Part shown: positions 12,901 through 21,900 of the stretch, one piece after another
How the letters are laid out: each line of letters starts with the position of its first letter
Numbering within the stretch: the first letter of the stretch is position 1
NCBI GenBank assembly: GCA_037783545.1
Contig: JBBELK010000450.1
Location: 310,001 to 374,000, forward strand
Direction of reading: 5' to 3'
Length of the DNA: 64,000 nt
Source: Henricia sp. BOLD:AAB3569
Taxonomy: Eukaryota > Echinodermata > Asteroidea > Spinulosida > Echinasteridae
Program-made: the position numbers and the translations under genes
The notes under the pieces: generated by a model
The model's input: only the letters and a program-made list of their open reading frames with translations
The model's database searches: none
Told to the model about the DNA's origin: nothing

Positions 12901-15900
12901 GAAACGTCCATTGCTAAAGCGCAGGGAACACATCCCTGGTTTTAGTGTAGACCCAGGGGGACGTTTTCACTATTCGACACATGGGCAATTACGGAAATTC
13001 AAATTTACACTTCAGAGACTTTGAGGGCTTCTAATGCTTCACGTATTCAAGTCGTTTGATTTTAAACACATGCTCTTCAGGCATCATTGATGGAAGTGTA
13101 ATTCCTGAAAAAAATATTGCAATGCCATTCTCAGTAAGTGTGTAGGGTCCCCAAAACCCTCGGTTTCGGACGTACTCAATGAGTACGTCCGAAACCGAGA
13201 TATTCTTGGATGTACCATGCATATTGAGAGTGACATTGCAATCAGTTTTTCAGGAATTACACTTCCATCAATGATGCTTGAAGAACATGTGTTTAAAATC
13301 AAACAACTTGAATACGTGAAGCATTACAAGCCCTCAAAGTCTCTAAGGTGTAAATTTAAATTTCCGGAATTGCCTACATGTTCAGTTCAAACGTATTGAC
13401 GCCGAAATTGTGACGGAAGGGTGCATCGGTGTTACGACCTATACTAGATGTAGCGATAAGCTACACCTTAAAAAGCAATGTAAATCCTATACATGTACCA
13501 CTGTTAATTCAACCGCGCTGACATTTTCTGCTCCTGTCTTGCCATACACAGCTGCTTGCTGTAGACTACTCACTATAGAGACGATATCTGTAATTTCAAA
13601 GTTCAGACCACCGACGTGTAATTAGTTATTAAGGCTGGGGAATGAACACGTCATGCCAATGACACCAAGGCTGCGTTCGGGCGTGCAGTTCTCGTTACTC
13701 GGGAGTAATGCGTGCGCATTGCACTCGGGTCACATCACGCGAACAGCCGCAGTCCGCGTTCGCGAATGGCAATCAGTGAAGATGGCCGTCTCTTGCCATC
13801 ACTGCACAATAAAATGCCGTTTGATTGCTCACAAGAAACTGAGGAAATACAGGCCGTAAGTCGTGAGAACCTTTGATGCCGTCTAAAACAAACCTTAGTG
13901 AGTTATTGTTTCAGTTATTGAGTTGACACGTTGGGCAAATTCACCAAAAATCCCACCCATATTCCACCATCTTCGTACAAATCACATGACACTTGACAGG
14001 AGTACGAGCTCACTTCCCATTTGTTGGGGAGTAGTGAGAGCATACTCTCACTGACCCGAGTGTCGTTATTCTTGCCGTTCACGCGCGCAGGAGTATAACT
14101 CGTGTTAACACAAGTACACGCCCGAACGCAGCCCAGGAGTTACATATTCCATAGTGACGTTGGTTACTGCAATTAGTTCTATGTGAAACCATACATTTGA
14201 CAGATTAAAAAACAAACGATTACCATTGTGTAAAACTCTTAAACAACAATTAATCCATTTAATAGGCAAGGGCGTGTCTTGTATTACCTCTGGCGACATT
14301 GTTGTACTGTTGCCTGGACATGAACAGGGAGACTCGAATCAAGTTAGCAGTCACGTTCTCCAACGTTTCCACAAGAAGTAACTGGGATACACAGAACAGT
14401 ATAAAGTATTTTGTTATAAAATTATATACTTGTTATAAAATATTTATTTATGTTGCTAAAAATCGAAATGCATTTACATCTATGATACCAAACGCAATAT
14501 TGGGTATGATACCTAATTATCAATAAAAGGAAACAACCAAAGTCTGGTTATTTCACCTATGATACCAATTGCGTGTACCAGATTACGTGGCCATTAAAGG
14601 GACACACCGGCTTTGTTCGGCTATTTTGGGCTCGAAATAGACCCATACATTATTCTGAAGTGCTTTCCAGAGTAAATTAGATAAATCCTGAAAAGACGCC
14701 GTCAAATTTGGCCGCTTTTGAGAATTTTTCAGAAATTCAAGGTCACGTGACTTTTCGGAACCAGATTCTGGTTCCGAAAAGTCACGTGGTCTTGTGAGTT
14801 AGTTGTATTTCCAGCCGTAGAAACCAGCGCGAAGTGTGAGTTGCTTTTGTCATTCGCGGTTGGTTTATCTTCTTGTTGGAAAATAATGTCCTACGAACAC
14901 TATGTACATACCGTATTTTCCAATTTGTATACAAATCTGCCAACAGATTTCATAAGAAAGGTTTCTGGGTGTTGATATGGACGAGAGAATCTCTCAGATT
15001 TTCGTGTCTTCGCTTCGCGTTCGCGGCGATAAATAATATCCGAAGAAAAAACAGCATAGGCCTATTGAGGACGCTAAAGACACCAAAATGTTGCGTTCGA
15101 GTTGCTTCCTCGAGTCAGCGCTGACCTGAGGGATCATGCAAGGTGTGATGAGTCAGGGAAAACAAGAAATCGAGGTTAAACACGTGTCGACCCATATCGA
15201 ACGCCACCTTTACTTATATTAAGTATCCCTTAAGCTTGGAACATCTTTATGGAGGTTGACCTCTGAGTGTATTCAAGTTTTAACCCAAGATGCATACTGA
15301 TGTTCGAGTTTAACGGTATCAGATGCCCTTCGTATTCAGCTGTTCTAAAGACCATAAAATATGGTAACAGCTATCGCGATATGGACTGCTTGCGTATGCT
15401 ACGCGCATGATGTACATGATGCGTATTATATATTTGGCCACCTGGACAACTGAGTACGCCAGACATCCAAGACCGTGACCCCGGGTCTAACCTGTGTTTG
15501 TCCCGTCAACTCATCGGGTTTATTCGCAATCAGGCTCAGGGTGCTCAAAGCTTGTAGCCAAGTCTCTGTGTGTTCCACTTCGACTTGAATTGACCCGTCA
15601 GACCTCTGTAGATTGTTGATCAAATCAGCCAAAGTCTGCGCCATAGCTGTGCGCATCTGTAAAACGCGTGCACAGATGCATGGTCATAAGGTCATTCCTG
15701 AAACTCATTTGCAGTGACGATATGCGATATCGCCTCTACCCAAATTATGTTATGATTATACAAATATAGGCTATTTGGGATAGGGTTCGAGCTTTCACGG
15801 GAGATAAACCTTGATTAGATCCGTGCTAAAAATCATCGCTAACTTGGCGAACAAGCCCACATGTGATAAACAAAGGCACACTTAAAGGCCCTGTAGATGA

Positions 15901-18900
15901 TCTGTTTTTGAGCGATTCTGCGAATAAAACCATTATAAATCAAAAGAAAGACATCAACAAACTCATCCGAAGAAATTTCAGCTTTGTCAAATGTACCGCG
16001 TTTAAAATTAACATGAAAATCCATATATATGCGTTTTCCTGGTCTTGGCGGGGTGTTTCAAATATTTGTTCTCAGTTGATCGGGTACTATATATGTGGCT
16101 TGCGTCATGCACTCTGTGGCGCACATCATATACTGCTTGTGCGCGCGATCCATAAAAATGCATCGCGTTGGAACACGCACACGCAGTACACAGCGCCCAT
16201 GCATTTTGGACTGCGTAGATGCGAACCAAAAATAAGTAAATCGTTTGCAAACGATCTAAATAATTTCATCTTTACGGATTATTTTCTGGTAAAATTATAT
16301 CATTTTGAGCTGAAACATTTCATTGGGTAGTTGCTATTAATTCAATCTTTACTTTCAGAACTTTTCCCCTGTAAACTCGTCGATTACTTTTTGGGGTCAT
16401 TGCATGATACACTGGGCCTTTAACATCTTTCGTCATGAATGGATTTCATTCAACTTTTGGGTTTTAGCTTGCATTGTACATTGCCGGCAGATCGTGTCAA
16501 GTAACTGAATAAAGTACAGAACTCTGCTTACCAGTTTGTTAGCCTCGTTCAAGACAGTTGAAATCGTCATCAATTTGCGCATGATCTGTGACGGATCAGT
16601 GTCACGTGACAAGATTTCAGCCAATCGAAGCGCTGGACTTGTTCCTAGTAGACGATCGAGGTCAGGCAGAGTTGTCTGTTTGGTACAAACGCATAAAACT
16701 GGGGGATATTAGGAAACAAATTATAGGTTTTTCTTGAGTACTGTCTGGACATGTCATCCTCCTTAATTGCGTCTTTATGATTAAGCTGGTACTTTCACAT
16801 TGTAATTAGGTTATAAGGAGATAAATCGGCAGTGGCTAGATATGGTATTAAACCAGATATGCTTTTCTTTTTGATTTGTAAACTTTCTGTGTGTGTTTAC
16901 GCTTCAAAATGAAACTTATTACGAGCTTGACTTACGTACCTGGACTTCTAAATTGACGATTGTATATCCGAAACTTGAGTCAAAGATGTAAGCCCGAACA
17001 CGAAGCAAGTAGCCATTGTCTCTATCACCAACAGGCAGAACCAGGTCACCTGAGCTGCCATTTGTACCGTGATATAGCAATGATTCAATGGCGTCTCCAC
17101 TTCCAAGTATGGTGTAGTAAGAGTAATAAAGTGATTGGTCGACGTCCTCCATGGCTGACCAATCAGAGCATTGTATCTGGAAGATGGTCTCATATGCAAT
17201 ACCTAAACAGAAAACAATCGCGATCCAATGTGTTTGAATGGGCTGGTCTTCAAAATCATGCATGCCGAAATTATATTGTACATTGAAAGTCAAAAGGAAC
17301 AACAACTTAATATATTGTCTTTTGCCATCATTTTCAGAAATAGGGTGATTTGTTGGTATACGGCTGTGCTGTTTCATTCAAAACATTGACATGATTGTTT
17401 AAAGGTATATGCTTGAATAGTTGAAAAAGTTATAAACATTTGTCTAGTTCCCTCTCCCTATACTCTAAATGAAGCTAAAAAATTAACTTTTTTCATGGAT
17501 TTGTGTCTGAAGGGAAATGCAGACAGGTTAGATTGAGTAAACTGGGGCAATATCGGGGGATCTTAACGAATAAATAACGATAATCGCTAACAAAAATGTC
17601 GTACATAAAATCAATTTAGTTTAAGTAACAGCCGATCATTAATCAAGAAAGTTATTTCACGATAATTTAGTGGTTTTCTTTTCGGTGTTTGCCAATCCTA
17701 CATAATGGTTTTAACAGCCTTTTCGACATTACCGGGCAGTACCTACCCGAAGCAGGAGATATAAGACATGTTCCCTGGTTCGGTGCTTGATTGCTCCGTA
17801 GGTACAGGTCGACTTGTCTTGTGAGATATTGGTCCAGTACTGGTGTTGTTACCTCGCAAATCACGCGGTAATCGCGGTTCCGATCGAGAAAGTCCTCCTT
17901 GATTGTGATGGCGCATGAAGTGTGATCTAAAATAGGAAACATGGGGATCCGTCAGTGTGACGTCTGTTGTCATAAAAGTGGCACTATAGCAGAGCGCTGT
18001 AGTCGAGTCTATCCTGGCCAAGAGTCTATCACAAGTCCCTATAGGTCTAGGATTGGAAAATGTACAAACGGGGTTATCTCATTGTGTGATAAACTGTGTA
18101 CGTACTTTCAAGAAATAAGGCGAAGCCACCGTCCTATTTAGGCTTGTTTCTCTACATGGAAACCAGAGTCATAATACAATGTTATTGATGCATTTTATTT
18201 TTGAAAATCCTTAACTACCGCTGTTTATGAGCGACGATTCCCAATTGGGTAGATCTTCGTAGTCGGGCGCATTTTCCTTCTTGATCTGTAGACTCCATCT
18301 GTATGTAAATGGTGTCGCTATTCCGAGCACCGTGGTGTTGACAAGAGCACGTATGGTGATCCGTAGGGATGGTTCAACCACGGCGTTGCAGTTAGATTGG
18401 CATTCGGCGTCTGGAGAGTATTTTAAAGAGACTTGGGTTACGATGTAAAAAGAGGTTACATTTATGTCATAGACGACGGTATATGCAAAGTGTATGCTAA
18501 TTTATAAGTAAACTTTGGAAATTTAGCAAGCTGCAAAGTTTGCTTGGAAAATAACATTGTGTGACCCGCTCTGGAAAAAGGTAGTATAAGTCGCGCAGGA
18601 TAGGTCGAGTTTTTGCGACCATAAGTAAAAATCGGTGACGCTTATTAAAATACCAAAACAATGGAAAACAAAAGGCTTCCTGACGTTCTACGTCAGTTAC
18701 ACTACCATTTCTGTCCGGTTTGGCAGCAAACACAAAGCACCATTATGTTGCATAATCATGACAATGAAGAGACAACCAAGGTAATATGTATGCCAACTTA
18801 CCATCGCAAAACACACTGGCTGCCTCATCTACGCTAGCACAGATATACTGATTGCAAGACTCATATTGTGTTATGTCGCCGCAGTTAAAATGACCTACAT

Positions 18901-21900
18901 TATAAACAAACAAACAAAAAGATAAAAGCGATACAAAGGGAACAAGTATAACTCTAAATCTTCCGTACTCTGGATTTTTCAGTTTAATCAGTAGTCACAG
19001 AACAGTCATATCTAGCGGAAAATACTTCCTAAGCGCACTAAAGGCGTTGCCTCCATATCGTGGTGAAATAAAAATGGCTGCTCAACATTTAATATATACG
19101 ACTGGTGAAACGAACTTTAAGCTTCGGCCATATTTAGAGGTTATTTTCCACTTTGAATTTAGCATGTACTTAGGTCCACTGTTCTAATTCCCCTAAGCTT
19201 GTGCTTTCTGGGATGTTGGAATACTCAAACAATGTATGCTACTTTTACTTTGAACATGACCTCCATATATAAATACATGTGTAATTTGTAACCTGCTGAT
19301 TGGCTAAGTGATGCGCTACAAGCGATGATGAATATGGTTTTACACCTTTATGGGGTACCCGGAAGAATGGTACCCCACAGGGAACAAAGGCGAACAAAGG
19401 TACCCCACAAGTCGGTCTTTGTCTACTTAGTACCCCACAAGGTAAGACCAGTGTTAAGCCCATGGGAAGAGTTTAGACAAATGAAACAATAGAAGGATAA
19501 AGGAAGGAAGGGAGGGTATCAAGAGCGGTACCCCAAGTGTGTAACAATACGGTTGTGTGCTTTTGTACCTGGGTGTCAGGGAACTAAACGGTATCTATCC
19601 CCCCCACCCCCAAAAAAACGCAGTGTAACCAGACTGTGACGTCATGATGTATTATAGGTCTATTGATTCAGGGAACAAGACTGGAAACTGCTACCACTTG
19701 AGTATTATAAAGGCCGTTGTGTTGTATCATCTGCCACTACACCAATTTCATGCATCGCACAATAATAATAATAATGATTAGATTTGTAAGAACTCTGGGT
19801 GCCGCAATAGGGCGACATTTCGGGAAGACTCTCTCCGGGGACCACCGAAATTTCGGCAAGAGTCACTCAAAATGACACCTTATTTGTTTACCCAAAGCTT
19901 CTAAAAATGCTTCCAGACCTAAGAGAATTGGTTCTATAGACCTAATAAAAATGGTTCCCGATTTTAAATATATATATATTAGGGCGACACCAAAATGTCG
20001 CCCTATTGAGCGTGTCGCCCTAATATACCTTTTTTACACACAAATTGTCGCCCTATCCTAGCATCCATACTGTAGTTTTTGTATAGGGCACATATCCACC
20101 CTGCAGGGTGCTCAAGGCGCTGTTACCATTATTACCGCTGCCATCAGGGAATCACCAGAACCATTTCGCTTCAACTAGGTGGCTGCTGGTCAGGCGCACA
20201 ACCCTATCAGCAGTTAGATTGTGGCATTCCCCTTAACAGCTTCCCATATATCGCTTGGGTTGACGAGGCAACTGGGATTAAGTGCCTTGCCCAGGGACAC
20301 AGACACGTTGGTCGAAGTGGGGCTCGAACCCCCAACCTCTGATTGGGAGTCCCGCTTCATACCCACTAGACCACACACGCTCCTAGACCAAGGAACAATG
20401 AGAAGCAATGAGGGTAGAACGTCTCCCCACTGTGCAGCAAGTCTTTGATGTAATCCTGGTCATGATTATGAAGGGATAGACCGGCGTGAGAATCATAATC
20501 TTTTTCCTGATTGGCAGTCAGTTGATGGGCGATTTTAGGATAATGATCATGTTTCTTGACTCGTCCAAGGACCCGTACTACATAACTCTCAAGAAAGAGT
20601 TATTTGACACAACTAGAAACATGCATACCTGTACAATGCAGAACAAGCTGAAGGTAATAATAGTCAGGGTCTTAATATATTGTCTTTTGCCATCATTTTC
20701 AGAAATAGGGTGATTTGTTGGTATACGGCTGTGCTGTTTCATTCAAAACATTGACATGATTGTTTAAAGGTATATGCTTGAATAGTTGAAAAAGTTATAA
20801 ACATTTGTCTATGGGATTAAGTGCCTTGCCCAGGGACACAGACACGTTGGTCGAAGTGGGGCTCGAACCCCCAACCTCTGATTGGGAGTCCCGCTTCAGA
20901 CCACACGCGCTCTCTAAACCAACACCATACGGCAACATTTATGCACATTGGTGCCCCTAGCCCCTCTGTCATGGCCGCCGGTGCAAAGGGTTTATTGCCG
21001 TGTATCATCTGCCATCGAACGAGTGGTGTCATCTCGTAGATCAATACCTTACTGAATAGTTTATGCTCAATGGTGCCCCGCATATATGCACTCATGCAAT
21101 CTCTTTCCATAAAAACAAAGGGCAATAATTAGAAGCACTCGCGCTTCTCCGAATTAAAATTGCATCACATTAAGTGCAATTGTATATGTCTATAATTTAT
21201 GTTATCGTTTTAATACGCAAAGGTCAAGAACAGGGCTGGGTACCAAACGCAGACCTTGGCAGAACTGGCATTTAGGTATAATAATTGGCTCCACCAATAA
21301 AACCTTTGCAGGGCAGCCATCTTAGTGATCTTGCGGGTAATCACTTTGTCACCTTGTGTTATGAATGACGACTATGCACTTTGTGGATCTATTACCACTT
21401 TGTAAAGATGAAAATCTGCCCCAATATGGCCGCCATTGCATTATTCCCATATTCCGCCCTCTGCTGGTGTTTCTAGTTTGTTAACATATTGACGAGCATC
21501 CTTTTAACAGCGCTTTTGTTGTACTGTACTGCATATCATAATATTATTCAATACCCATATACCGAGCAACAAAAGTAATGCAAAATGACAGTCAATCAAA
21601 ATTTGAAAAGTTATTTTGTAAATAAGCCGATATCGAAATATTCACATGACAGCTTCGATCATTGTGCATTACTGCATAAAGATTCGGTGTTTTGAAAATT
21701 TCCACTCTCACATTTAAATCAAAAAGTGGCGAACATTTTGCGTTTCCTTTGCTGGTCGATATATTTAAATGTTTACCCTATTGTTTCCGAATGGATTTCG
21801 TGGTTTAAAGTGGTGATATGTACATGTCTTATAAACGGAAAATGGAGTTAAATGATATACAATGCATTTCCAACGTGCGTTGCTACCATATCCCATAATT

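Noticed and set aside
12748-12933. Extra exon of the polycystin-like gene
   Set aside because: The open frame lacks in-phase acceptor and donor and does not resemble the REJ region.
20280-20380. Functional tRNA-Gly gene on the minus strand
   Set aside because: It is the head of a multi-copy SINE with body and tail.
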